From positions 2,916,501-2,980,500 of the forward strand of contig NZ_CP112998.1 of NCBI RefSeq assembly GCF_026625565.1: a DNA stretch of 64,000 nucleotides. Reading direction: 5' to 3'. Below are positions 1 to 9,878 of this stretch, piece by piece (positions within the stretch are counted from its first letter, which is position 1; the number at the start of each line of letters is the position of its first letter). A model generated the notes under the pieces. The model was not told where the DNA came from and made no database searches. It was given only the letters and a program-made list of their open reading frames with translations. The position numbers were made by a program, and so were the translations under genes. The DNA comes from Dyadobacter pollutisoli. Lineage in GTDB: Bacteria > Bacteroidota > Bacteroidia > Cytophagales > Spirosomataceae.

Positions 1-200
1 ATGTTTTTTGCCATGTCATGCACGCCCAGGTTCCATCCGCCGTCACCCGACACAAACAATGCAACAGATGTTGGTTTTCCCGCAGGATGATACAACATGA
101 TTTTTCCAAATGCGCCATAATTGACCGAATCAATAGTGCCAGCCTGCGCTATTTGAATGATCCATAACATTACTACCAAACACAAAGCTGTTTTTTTCAT
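1..200 (-). CDS. virJ: VirJ/AcvB-like hydrolase (N-terminal part, cut by window edge)
   Basis: Only the first 66 codons lie in the window. They begin with a signal peptide (MKKTALCLVVMLWIIQIAQA) followed by a stretch containing LYHPAGKP and FVSGDGGWNLGVHDMAKN. The SGDGGW motif is typical of the alpha/beta-hydrolase domain of VirJ and AcvB. In other bacteria AcvB-type proteins are periplasmic and hydrolyse lysyl-phosphatidylglycerol, and they are encoded beside the lipid's synthase. Here the gene starts 24 bp after the stop of an MprF-like gene on the same strand, which matches that arrangement. The family call rests on the motif and the neighbour. The catalytic serine and the rest of the fold lie outside the window. 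Confidence 0.78.
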   Translation of the reverse strand, partial: MKKTALCLVVMLWIIQIAQAGTIDSVNYGAFGKIMLYHPAGKPTSVALFVSGDGGWNLGVHDMAKN

Positions 201-224
201 AACCAACCAATTTTGAGGAGGATA

Positions 225-2570
225 TTAAGGTTTGATCACATTCGTCAATTCGCCAGGCACTTTGAAAAGATCATAGTCCTGATCGTAAACAAGATACCTG
301 TTGTGCCAGACCGGCGAAAATTTTTCCTTGAAAGCCCTAAGTCCTTGATAATGTGAAAACGCCCTGATCTTTTCGTAAGCAAATTTCATAGAATGCTCTG
401 GGAAATTTCTCGGATCGGCGATACCTGACAATGGTGCAAATCCTAAATTAACGGTGCTGTAACCTTCCTTTTTCAAAAAATGAAACATTTCAACTGTGAT
501 GAAATCGATGGTACCATTCGGAGCGTCTTTCGTTTTTCGGATCAGGTCGTAGGTACCTTCACCTTTGGCAAAATCCGGAATGATGTTCAGGAATGCGACG
601 ACATCGTCATCGGGACTTTCTACGGTAATAATGGTCTGCTGTTTTAGTTCATCCCACAGGAACATTCCCTGCGAAAAAACGATTTCCGACCTTTTGGTAT
701 CGGCCAGCCATTCGTCCGAAACCGCTTTGAGTTTACCCAGCAGTTCGTCGCTCACCGGTGCTGTGTATATTCTGCTGTGATAACCCTTATCCGTCACTTT
801 TTTCAAAGCGTTCCGAATGGATTTCCTGGCACCGCCGTCGAGACTGAATGTGGTCAAATCCATAATGCCTTCCTGACCCAGAAACAGCTTTTTCTTGCCG
901 GGAAACGCGTCCAGGTGATCTTCGGGAACCCTGAAATAAATGCTCCTCAATCCATTTTTAAAACAGTATTTGTCAAAGGATTCGGCGCAGGATTTCAGCG
1001 AAACGCTATCGGTGACCGGGGAGCCTAGCGCGACAGCAAAGTCTCCCGAGACACGGAAGGCCACAAAACCATTAGCATTTGGCGCTCGGAAAATCATTTT
1101 ATCGGGGTATGCTTTGAAATAATCTATACCCGAATTACCATATTTACTGATCTGTATTTTGGCCCATTCGAGATCCTCTTTCGTGCCCATCATTTTCTTC
1201 AATCCACGTTTCCGGCCATTTCTGATATAATATTCTTTTCTTGAAACAAAAAGAATGACAGCCACCAGCAATGCAAAAGACGATTCTTCATAGTCGATGG
1301 CTTTGGTAAGATGACCAACAATGGACAGCAGGCACAACACCAATGCAAAATACCAGGCCACCCGCAGCCCTTTGAGCATAAATGCGGCGGTTACCAAAAG
1401 AAACAATCCGGTGACGAGCACGAAAATATTAGAGGCCGTAATGACGCCGGTGGGCAGAAATTCTTTCAAAAAATGAAGCCGCTCCCCTATCGCCGGCGTT
1501 ACTACTGACACAATGTTGACCACTCCAAGCAATAAAAGGAGCAGCGCAGGAAAAACCCGCATTAACAGCTTGTTGACTTTGAGTAAAAAACTCATTGCAC
1601 CGGCAAAAAGTGGCAGCCAGAATTCCAGAAAACGATAGAAAAAAGTAATGGAAATTGCCGCGGCATCATTATATCCGAAACGCATCAAAATAAACGTCAT
1701 CGACACTTCAATGGCCCCGATACCGCGCAGAAATGGCGAAATGATCAGAAAAATGATCGCGACAATGTAACTGACAATGGCCGCTGCCAGTGACGGTTCC
1801 AGATGCAGGGCGATCATGGCAATGTACAAATGCGCAATGCCCACAAGCTCAATAAATACACTATACATCACCGTCAGTGCAAAATCTGTCCGGTCTATCC
1901 TGTTAGTGCTCAGGTCGTCCAGATACACCTCAGCTGACGGCCGGTACTGAATGATCTTTTGGTAAAAATATCCTTTTGAAACGACCGATCGATAGCACAA
2001 ATAACCCGCAGCAATGATACCGGCAACACCCGCCAGCGCAAGCCATTCTCCCGACCCTACCCCACCATTGACCAAGGCAAAAAGGAACGCAGGAATAGCG
2101 ACCAACACCGCCGAAAGAATGCCGACAAAGGCGTAAATGGAAGAAGCAAGGTGAATCTGCGTTTTGCTGATGCCCTTTGCCTCAATGTTTCCGGTGAAGA
2201 AAACGAGTGAAGAAATGCCCCCGGCAGGCAGGAAAACGCTGATAAAATTCCTTTTCAGAAAAAGCGTAACCGCGTCGCCAATGGAAATCCTGTTGCCAAC
2301 AGCCGCGAAAGAAGCGACATACATCAGCCCCTGCAACGCGATATAAATAGCCGTGAGCAGCACACCGGTCGCTAGCCACTGCCAGCTGGAAGTGACCAGG
2401 ATCTGCCTTACCTGATTCAGCTCAGTTTGCTCATGCCTGACAAACCAGATGCCCACCGCAATAAAAAATACCGCGAAAACAGTCTGCCAAATCAGTTTTC
2501 TATTCCCGCGAACGTAGGCTCCGCCCATTTGCCTGAACGAGGCTAGCGATCTTTTAATAAAATACATCAT
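225..2570 (-). CDS. mprF: MprF-like lysyl-phosphatidylglycerol synthase/flippase
   Basis: About 781 residues. The N-terminal ~450 residues are a run of hydrophobic helices (flippase-type TM domain, with RGIGAIEVSMTFILMRFGY in the conserved loop). The C-terminal ~310 residues are a soluble DUF2156/phosphatidylglycerol lysyltransferase domain, beginning near GNSGIDYFKAYPDK and including GTIDFITVEMFHFLK and STVNLGFAPLSG. The family transfers an amino acid from aminoacyl-tRNA to phosphatidylglycerol and flips the product, lowering membrane negative charge. The reading frame is open to a TTG at 2582 that overlaps the kinase stop. I prefer the ATG at 2570, 9 bp past that stop. Gene order kinase-mprF-virJ suggests one transcript. 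Which amino acid is transferred cannot be told from sequence. Confidence 0.87.
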   Translation of the reverse strand: MMYFIKRSLASFRQMGGAYVRGNRKLIWQTVFAVFFIAVGIWFVRHEQTELNQVRQILVTSSWQWLATGVLLTAIYIALQGLMYVASFAAVGNRISIGDAVTLFLKRNFISVFLPAGGISSLVFFTGNIEAKGISKTQIHLASSIYAFVGILSAVLVAIPAFLFALVNGGVGSGEWLALAGVAGIIAAGYLCYRSVVSKGYFYQKIIQYRPSAEVYLDDLSTNRIDRTDFALTVMYSVFIELVGIAHLYIAMIALHLEPSLAAAIVSYIVAIIFLIISPFLRGIGAIEVSMTFILMRFGYNDAAAISITFFYRFLEFWLPLFAGAMSFLLKVNKLLMRVFPALLLLLLGVVNIVSVVTPAIGERLHFLKEFLPTGVITASNIFVLVTGLFLLVTAAFMLKGLRVAWYFALVLCLLSIVGHLTKAIDYEESSFALLVAVILFVSRKEYYIRNGRKRGLKKMMGTKEDLEWAKIQISKYGNSGIDYFKAYPDKMIFRAPNANGFVAFRVSGDFAVALGSPVTDSVSLKSCAESFDKYCFKNGLRSIYFRVPEDHLDAFPGKKKLFLGQEGIMDLTTFSLDGGARKSIRNALKKVTDKGYHSRIYTAPVSDELLGKLKAVSDEWLADTKRSEIVFSQGMFLWDELKQQTIITVESPDDDVVAFLNIIPDFAKGEGTYDLIRKTKDAPNGTIDFITVEMFHFLKKEGYSTVNLGFAPLSGIADPRNFPEHSMKFAYEKIRAFSHYQGLRAFKEKFSPVWHNRYLVYDQDYDLFKVPGELTNVIKP

Positions 2571-2578
2571 AGTGAAAG

Positions 2579-4768
2579 TCAATCTTGAATGTGATCAAAA
2601 AACGCCTGCGTTTCTTCGAGCGCCTCCCGGCAAACGGTGGTAACGCGGTTGATCATTTCCTGCTGTCGCTCCCGGTCAGCATCCTCGTATACGAGCGTGT
2701 CCAGGTCCTTACGCAGGACTGGGTCCAGGCCCATGACGGACACTGTCGACTTTAAATTGTGGGCAATGCGTTTTAGCAGTACTGTATTTTGCTCATCAAA
2801 TGCCTTTTGAAGCGATGCCAGTTCGTCGGGGACAAGATCCAGAAACTGGCCCGCCGCCATTCGCTCATAATCCTGATCACCATGGCTGATCTCCCGCACA
2901 TATTTAAGATCAATCACCTTATAGTCATCTGGTTCCGCTTCCAGAACCTGCGTTTTCAAAGACACTTTCCTTCCTGTAAATGTCTCGAAAACATTTTGCA
3001 GGTCACTTTCCATGACTGGCTTTGCGAGGTGTTCATTCATTCCGGAACTGATACATTTCTCCCGCTGCCCCGCCATTGCGTGGGCCGTCATGGCAATGAT
3101 GGGCACATTCAGTTTCAATGTATTTCTGATTTCCCGGGTAGCCTGGTAACCGTCCATTTCCGGCATTTGAATGTCCATAAATACCAGGTCGAAATTTTCA
3201 TGCTGCAAAATTTCGACGGCCTCTTTTCCATTGCCAGCTAATTTACTTTCAACTTCCAGTTCGTTCATCAATCGTGACATCAGGCCCTGGTTGATCACAT
3301 TATCCTCTACGATCAGTACCCGCAGCCGCGATTTAAAATCTGACACTTCACCTGCGGTATCCGGCCGGGCGGGATCATTTTGGTTTTCGGAAATGCGGTA
3401 GGGAATGCTGACCGTTACCGTGGTCCCCGCATCATATTTACTTTTGATCGCAATGCTGCCATGCTGCAGATGAACGAGGTCGCGGGCAATGGATAGTCCC
3501 AACCCAGTACCGCCGAATTTACGCGTGGTAGAATCCTCGGCTTGCCGAAATCTTTCAAATATCGTTTCAAGCTTTTCTTCGTCGATGCCAATGCCCGTAT
3601 CCGTTACCTGAAAACTGACTTTGATATGGTTCGTATCCAGCTGCTGGCCGGTAATACCCAGTACGATTTCGCCGGTGTCGGTAAATTTAACAGCATTACC
3701 GATCAGATTGACCAGTATTTGCGTAAGCCGGGCCGCGTCACCGTCCAGGATATCGGGAATGTTGGCGGCCAATGTAGTGGTCAGCAACAATCCTTTTTCT
3801 TCAACTTTTTGATCGAACATAGCAGTAATGGAATGCACCAATTCGCTCAAACTGAATGGTGCATCCTCGATCCTGATCATACCTGACTCGATTTTGGAAA
3901 GGTCCAGAATATCATTCACCACTGAAAGCAATGTTTCTCCTGACTGCCTGATGGTTTTAATCTGAAAACCAGTATCGGCGTCGAGCTGCTTTTTTTGCAG
4001 GAGTTGGGTGTATCCGAGGATCGCATTCAGCGGTGTCCGAATCTCGTGGCTCATATTAGCCAGGAAATTCTCCTTCACTAGTGCAGCCGCTTTCAGTCGC
4101 TTTTCGCTCTCATTCAGCTTATCGATCAGGCTCGTTTGCTTTTTCATTCTATTAATGATCAACACGAAAATACCGGCCATTAAAAGGATCACGAGTCCGG
4201 CGAGGAACTGGTTCCAGCGCTGCACTTTCTGCCCGTTGCTATCCACAGACCTGATTTTCTGGGCTAGCACGACTTTGCCGGACGTATCTATTTTTTCAAC
4301 CAACGCACTGATCGAATCTCCGAGCTTCCCTGCGCTAACGTCGGCCATTAATCGTTGCGTAGTGGCCCGGTCGGCATGATAAAAACTGTTTATCAGTCTG
4401 TTATTGAACACAATGCGTTGGTTAACCAGCCGGTTTAGCCTTCTTACATCCGCTAAATTGACGGTGTCGCTGTATTTTTCCAGCAGGTTTTCGTCTTTTC
4501 TGATCTCGGCGATGCGCGGGCCAAAACGGGTAATCAACGTAGAATCTCCGGTAATGACGGCAAGTTTGATCCGGTTTTCAATAAACAAAAGGTCACTCTC
4601 CAACTCGGCCAGGCTGCTGCTCATTTTGTATTGCTTTACCAGCTCCTCGTTACCATTGATCAGGTTTTCGACATTGACATTGGTGGTATACTGAATGCCA
4701 ATAAGCGCAAAAATACCGGTCACAAACCCTGCAATGCTATAAAAATAAAGGCGTGCTCTTGTTTTCAT
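2579..4768 (-). CDS. Hybrid sensor histidine kinase with REC and Hpt domains
   Basis: 729 residues. Two membrane helices (about 10-27 and 188-206) flank a helical periplasmic domain of CHASE3-like character. A HisKA domain follows (ANMSHEIRTPLNAILGYT, phospho-His near 241), then an HATPase domain (DTGIGI, FGGTGLGLSIARDL), a receiver (DLVFMDIQMPEMDGYQ, Asp near 535) and a C-terminal Hpt domain (RIAHNLKSTVSVMGL). The complete His-Asp-His chain implies a phosphorelay to a separate regulator. The obvious partner is the LytTR protein encoded just upstream (gap ~130 bp). The gene runs directly into mprF, so the relay may control lipid lysylation. The signal sensed is unknown. Confidence 0.92.
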   Translation of the reverse strand: MKTRARLYFYSIAGFVTGIFALIGIQYTTNVNVENLINGNEELVKQYKMSSSLAELESDLLFIENRIKLAVITGDSTLITRFGPRIAEIRKDENLLEKYSDTVNLADVRRLNRLVNQRIVFNNRLINSFYHADRATTQRLMADVSAGKLGDSISALVEKIDTSGKVVLAQKIRSVDSNGQKVQRWNQFLAGLVILLMAGIFVLIINRMKKQTSLIDKLNESEKRLKAAALVKENFLANMSHEIRTPLNAILGYTQLLQKKQLDADTGFQIKTIRQSGETLLSVVNDILDLSKIESGMIRIEDAPFSLSELVHSITAMFDQKVEEKGLLLTTTLAANIPDILDGDAARLTQILVNLIGNAVKFTDTGEIVLGITGQQLDTNHIKVSFQVTDTGIGIDEEKLETIFERFRQAEDSTTRKFGGTGLGLSIARDLVHLQHGSIAIKSKYDAGTTVTVSIPYRISENQNDPARPDTAGEVSDFKSRLRVLIVEDNVINQGLMSRLMNELEVESKLAGNGKEAVEILQHENFDLVFMDIQMPEMDGYQATREIRNTLKLNVPIIAMTAHAMAGQREKCISSGMNEHLAKPVMESDLQNVFETFTGRKVSLKTQVLEAEPDDYKVIDLKYVREISHGDQDYERMAAGQFLDLVPDELASLQKAFDEQNTVLLKRIAHNLKSTVSVMGLDPVLRKDLDTLVYEDADRERQQEMINRVTTVCREALEETQAFFDHIQD

Positions 4769-4899
4769 ACTGACTCTTGAAAACGTATTAATAATGCTTG
4801 ATTCTGATGTTAAATGTAGGCCCGGTTGTGTCGGGATACAATGCTGATAAGGCAGAAAGGCCTTTTATATCGGTGTAAAAGGAATAAGTATCGACGGTA

Positions 4900-5595
4900 T
4901 CAGAGAATGTTGAGCCGCTTGTTCAGCGCGGCACGATAGGCATCGGCTACGGGAACAGTTTTACGGTTAATGATCAGTGTTCCCCCTTCTATGGTATCAA
5001 TTTTACCCACCTGAATGATAAATGACCGGTGCACACGCAAAAATCTGGCAACTGGCAGCTTGCTTTCCACTTGCCGCAACGACGAATGGATGGAATAAGA
5101 ATGATCCGCCGTATAGATCCTCACATAATCGCCCATCGCTTCGGCAAACAGGATATCATCGATCTTAATGCGACGGACCACATTGGAATCGCGTATAAAA
5201 ACGAAACTTTCGTCATCCAATTTAACCTCCTGCGTTTTGCTTTTGTAAATGTCCTTCGCCTTTTCGATCGCCTGCAAAAAACGTACCGGCGTCACGGGTT
5301 TAGTCATGTAGTCGGCCACATTCAGTTCAAATGCCTCGATCGCATAGTCGCGGTGCCCGGTCACGAAAATAATGATCGGGTTTTTGGTACCCAGGCTCTT
5401 GGCCAGTTCAATTCCTGTCATTCCATCCATTTCAATGTCCAGCAACAACAGATCGACCGGCTCAGCCATGATTTTTTGATAGGCTTCCACCGCATTTTCG
5501 CATTCACCCAACAGTACCAAATCCTTATCCTGCCGGACGAGCTGTTTCATAGCGCCACGCGCCACCACATTATCATCGATGATCAGACAATTCAT
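4900..5595 (-). CDS. LytTR-family response regulator
   Basis: 231 residues from the ATG at 5595; the frame extends to a TTG at 5601, but MNCLIIDDN is the natural start of a receiver. The REC domain has DLLLLDIEMDGMTGIELA with the phospho-Asp and the conserved KP (DYMTKPVTPVRFLQ). The C-terminal LytTR DNA-binding domain covers about residues 135-231 (DDILFAEAMGDYVRIY, LRVHRSFIIQVGKI). Members of this family bind direct repeats upstream of target promoters. It is first in a same-strand run with the hybrid kinase, mprF and virJ, and is probably the kinase's output. Confidence 0.92.
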   Translation of the reverse strand: MNCLIIDDNVVARGAMKQLVRQDKDLVLLGECENAVEAYQKIMAEPVDLLLLDIEMDGMTGIELAKSLGTKNPIIIFVTGHRDYAIEAFELNVADYMTKPVTPVRFLQAIEKAKDIYKSKTQEVKLDDESFVFIRDSNVVRRIKIDDILFAEAMGDYVRIYTADHSYSIHSSLRQVESKLPVARFLRVHRSFIIQVGKIDTIEGGTLIINRKTVPVADAYRAALNKRLNIL

Positions 5596-5734
5596 AACCA
5601 ATGGTACACAAAATCCGGGTTGAACAAATAACTCTTAATGTAAGGAAAACAAATTAGAAAGACACTTTTCCTTCGTTTGCCGATGGCTTTTGCCTTTCTG
5701 ACTATTTGCTATTTCGGGACTTAGCGGCGCCAAT

Positions 5735-5742
5735 TAGCTTTG
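5735..5742 (+). promoter_or_regulatory. Candidate -7 promoter box (TAGCTTTG)
   Basis: Matches the Bacteroidota sigma-A -7 consensus TAnnTTTG and lies 37 bp before the ATG at 5779. A TTTG occurs upstream but at 26 bp, longer than the usual ~19-21, so only the -7 half is convincing. It argues that translation starts at 5779 or 5770 rather than at the upstream ATG at 5740. Confidence 0.4.
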
Positions 5743-5778
5743 ACCCATTCTTTTATTTATCACTCAAAAATGATCCCA

Positions 5779-6327
5779 ATGAAAAATCTAATCGCATCCG
5801 CCCTTGTAGCCATTTTCGCTATCGCTACCGTACAAGTTCAGGCACAAAACGTCGCCAGCAATACTAAAAAAGAAATTAAAGCCGAGAAAAGAGAAGCACG
5901 CCACAATGCACCCAAAAACGTAAGTGTCAAGTCAAAAAACAGCTTTCTGAGCGATTTTGGTAATGTTGGTAACGTAACATGGGTTGCCACTCCGCAATTT
6001 GATGAGGCTACCTTTACCAAAGATGGCACCACATTAATAGCATATTATGACTATCAATCCCAACTGGTAGGAACGACTTCGAACAAAAAAATCGCCGACC
6101 TGCCTGCCAAAGCGCTGAAAGAAATTCAAAAACAGTACAAAGATTATGTCATCGGAGCGGTCGTTGAGTTTAAGGATAATGAAAAAAATGACACTAACAT
6201 GATGCTGTACGGCACCCAGTTCGATGATGAGGACCATTATTTTGTGACCATCTCAAAAGGTAAACATGAAGACGTATTAAAAATCAGTTTAGACGGAAAC
6301 GTATCGTTTTTCAGAACGCTTTCCTAA
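5779..6327 (+). CDS. Secreted PepSY-like protein
   Basis: 182 residues from MKNLIASALV, chosen because a classical signal peptide begins there (cleavage after VQAQ). The frame is open to ATGs at 5770 and 5740. After a charged linker (KKEIKAEKREARHNAPK) comes a small alpha/beta domain with FLSDFGNVGNVTW, FTKDGTTLIAYYDYQSQLVG and ALKEIQKQYKDYVIGAVVEF. This resembles the PepSY-like (BF2867/DUF2874-type) periplasmic proteins common in Bacteroidota, whose function is not settled. Stand-alone gene with its own candidate promoter and a strong terminator. Confidence 0.7.
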   Translation: MKNLIASALVAIFAIATVQVQAQNVASNTKKEIKAEKREARHNAPKNVSVKSKNSFLSDFGNVGNVTWVATPQFDEATFTKDGTTLIAYYDYQSQLVGTTSNKKIADLPAKALKEIQKQYKDYVIGAVVEFKDNEKNDTNMMLYGTQFDDEDHYFVTISKGKHEDVLKISLDGNVSFFRTLS

Positions 6328-6347
6328 ACCCCGCGCATCTTTGCGCC

Positions 6348-6391
6348 GGAGCGGTCGAGGTCATTACTGACTTGGGCCGCTCCATTTTTTT
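6348..6391 (+). terminator. Rho-independent terminator after the PepSY-like gene
   Basis: Arms GGAGCGG (6348-6354) and CCGCTCC (6377-6383) enclose a loop with an additional GGTCA/TGACT pairing, followed by ATTTTTTT. It begins 21 bp after the stop codon at 6327. Confidence 0.8.
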
Positions 6392-6540
6392 GTATTAAAA
6401 AGACCCTTTTCAGTTCTCAGGAACAAGCCCTATAAACTGCGAAGAAGCTGAAAAGAAGATTCAAATGCAGATTTGCTAATGTCCAAAAATTGACAGAAAT
6501 TTCTCGAAAGCTTATACATAAAGAAACCAGCACATTTGAT

Positions 6541-6945
6541 ATGAAAAAAGTTACAGGTCTTGGCGGTGTATTTTTCAAATGCGATAATCCGCAGAGTATG
6601 AATGAATGGTATGCTAAAAACCTGGGATTACCCACCAGTCAGTACGGAACAACTTTTGAATGGCGGCAGGACGATGACCCGTCGAAAAAAGGATCCACTA
6701 CCTGGTGTACCTTTCCCCAGCATGCCGAATCCTTCAAACCGTCGACCAAACCATTTATGATTAATTACCGGGTAGAAAATCTGGTAGAAATGGTGGATGA
6801 ACTAAGAAAAGATAACGTGACCATTATTGACGAAATCGCTGAATATGAATATGGCAAATTCGTCCATATACTCGATCCGGAAGGAAACATTATTGAGCTT
6901 TGGGAACCGGCGGATGAAGCCGACGAAGGCAGCGCAGCCGAATAA
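6541..6945 (+). CDS. VOC (glyoxalase/bleomycin-resistance) superfamily protein
   Basis: 134 residues from MKKVTGLGGVFFKCDNP; the frame is open a further 17 codons upstream but those residues are unlike the family start. The pattern is a single VOC module pair: N-terminal FFKCDNPQSMNEWYAKNLGL, then WRQDDDPSKKGSTTWCTF, then a second half with VENLVEMVDELRKDNV and the hallmark FVHILDPEGNIIELWEP, whose final Glu is a typical metal ligand. VOC enzymes include glyoxalases, extradiol dioxygenases and antibiotic-binding proteins. The substrate cannot be assigned. Acidic C-terminal tail. No clear operon partner. Confidence 0.82.
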   Translation: MKKVTGLGGVFFKCDNPQSMNEWYAKNLGLPTSQYGTTFEWRQDDDPSKKGSTTWCTFPQHAESFKPSTKPFMINYRVENLVEMVDELRKDNVTIIDEIAEYEYGKFVHILDPEGNIIELWEPADEADEGSAAE

Positions 6946-7025
6946 GCCATTGTTCACATATCAAATCTGGTCGGGCGTTACAACCATTTCTACGGCTAAC
7001 GCATCATTTCAAAAACGACCGGATT

Positions 7026-7457
7026 ATGAGACAGATATTATGTGTACTTGTTATTGCAATGATGTTGGCTGCGTGCAAAAAGGACCGCAATGATGATCCG
7101 CTGCCCGAAATCGCCAGTATCGCTGGTAAGTGGCGAATGACGGAAGTGGAGAAAACGGAGAATGGCAAAACATCCTGGTATCCAGTTGTGTACTATGACT
7201 CGCCGGTTTACATCACCTTCCGTTTTGACGGCGTGATTCTGGACAACAACGGGCTACCCTACTGCTGCGGTCCCGATTCTTTGAAAATCAATGGTGTGCC
7301 GTTCGAGATCGTCCCTAAGGCTGACTTGCCCGCTAACCCCAGCTGCGCATTTGTCGATTGTGCGACCTGTCCTACCTGGGAAATCACGCAAAGCGGCGAC
7401 GAAATGATCGTCGGAGCATGTACTACATTCCCAAAATACAAATACGTCAGGGAGTAG
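7026..7457 (+). CDS. Small lipoprotein of unknown function
   Basis: 143 residues. The N-terminus MRQILCVLVIAMMLAACKKD has a lipobox (LAAC) and a charged residue after the Cys. The mature part has IAGKWRMTEVEKTENGKT, resembling the first strand of lipocalin-like domains seen in many Bacteroidota lipoproteins. Five further cysteines (YCCG, SCAFVDCATC) are unusual and may form disulfides. No function is recognised. Confidence 0.72.
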   Translation: MRQILCVLVIAMMLAACKKDRNDDPLPEIASIAGKWRMTEVEKTENGKTSWYPVVYYDSPVYITFRFDGVILDNNGLPYCCGPDSLKINGVPFEIVPKADLPANPSCAFVDCATCPTWEITQSGDEMIVGACTTFPKYKYVRE

Positions 7458-7496
7458 GCTATTGTTAGCTCCGCTTGCATGCGGGCCGCGGATTTA

Positions 7497-7506
7497 CGAT
7501 ATTTCG
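7497..7506. promoter_or_regulatory. Recurring motif CGATATTTCG, copy 1
   Basis: Lies 37 bp before the sigma54 activator start, in the context TTACGATATTTCGGAAC. The same 10-mer occurs inverted at 9030-9039 and 15629-15638, all three in intergenic DNA. It contains a CGA-N4-TCG inverted repeat, as a dimeric regulator site might. Confidence 0.3.
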
Positions 7507-7542
7507 GAACACACGGATATCTCACAGTAAAAACCTCGCGCC

Positions 7543-9018
<1,476 letters not shown>

Positions 9019-9029
9019 AGAGAACTTTA

Positions 9030-9039
9030 CGAAATATCG
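9030..9039. promoter_or_regulatory. Recurring motif CGATATTTCG, copy 2 (inverted)
   Basis: Reads CGAAATATCG on the plus strand in the context TTTACGAAATATCGGAAC, 12 bp after the sigma54 activator stop and ~120 bp before the NRDE gene. An ATGTGTCGG follows ~20 bp later. A related ATGTGTCGG (inverted) also accompanies copy 3. Confidence 0.3.
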
Positions 9040-9158
9040 GAACTTCATACCCGATAGAAATGTGTCGGACAATATCATATTTCATTGACTAATAGCACAT
9101 TATCTCAATATTCAGTTTTGGAACAACATTTGATACACTTTAAAAAAAGGTAATCAAT

Positions 9159-9878
9159 ATGTGTACAGTAAGCTATCTACCGGGCCAAAACGGTTTTATT
9201 CTCACTTCCAGCCGGGACGAGAAACTCACGCGTCCGGTCGCCAAACTATCTGAGCCAATCCTCATTCACGGACAGGAAGTGACATTTCCGAGCGATCCGC
9301 AGGGCAACGGAACATGGATCGCGAGCTCAAATGCGCGCACAGTGTGCCTGCTCAATGGCGCTTTCACCGCACATACACCTGCGCCACCCTACCGGCACAG
9401 CCGGGGACTGGTGGTCCTTAATGCCTTTGACTATTTTACGGTACAAAGCTTTATCGCGAATTACGATTTTGGTGGTCTCGAACCATTTACATTGCTATTG
9501 GTAGAAAAAGAAACCCTGGTAGTGCTGCGCTGGAATGGACGGCAGCTGTTTGTGGTTGAAAAAGACCCGGCAGTACCTCATATCTGGTCATCGGCGACAC
9601 TTTATGAACCGGAAATGATCGTAAAACGAGAAAAGTGGTTCAGCGAGTGGCTTGATTCTTTAAAGGAAATTTCACTGGATGGCATTCGGGAATTTCACAA
9701 AAGAGCAGGAGAAGACGATCCCGAAAACGCGATACGGATGCGGCGCGGTGATGTATTCGCGACCGTCAGCCTGACCAGCGTCATACGTTCCGGCACTCAG
9801 ATGGAAATGATTTACGAAGATCTCATTCACTCCGAAACAATTCACAAAACATTGTCACGCCACTATGTATCCAACTAG
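9159..9878 (+). CDS. NRDE (TANGO2-like) family protein
   Basis: 239 residues. The start MCTVSYLPGQNGFILTSSRDE carries the hallmarks of the NRDE family: Cys at position 2, as in N-terminal-nucleophile folds, and the near-invariant N/S-R-D-E signature. PQGNGTWIAS and CLLNGAF are further family motifs. The family includes eukaryotic TANGO2, linked to membrane and lipid handling; the bacterial function is not established. The last 14 bp overlap the start of the following ATP-grasp gene, so the two are probably translationally coupled. Confidence 0.85.
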   Translation: MCTVSYLPGQNGFILTSSRDEKLTRPVAKLSEPILIHGQEVTFPSDPQGNGTWIASSNARTVCLLNGAFTAHTPAPPYRHSRGLVVLNAFDYFTVQSFIANYDFGGLEPFTLLLVEKETLVVLRWNGRQLFVVEKDPAVPHIWSSATLYEPEMIVKREKWFSEWLDSLKEISLDGIREFHKRAGEDDPENAIRMRRGDVFATVSLTSVIRSGTQMEMIYEDLIHSETIHKTLSRHYVSN

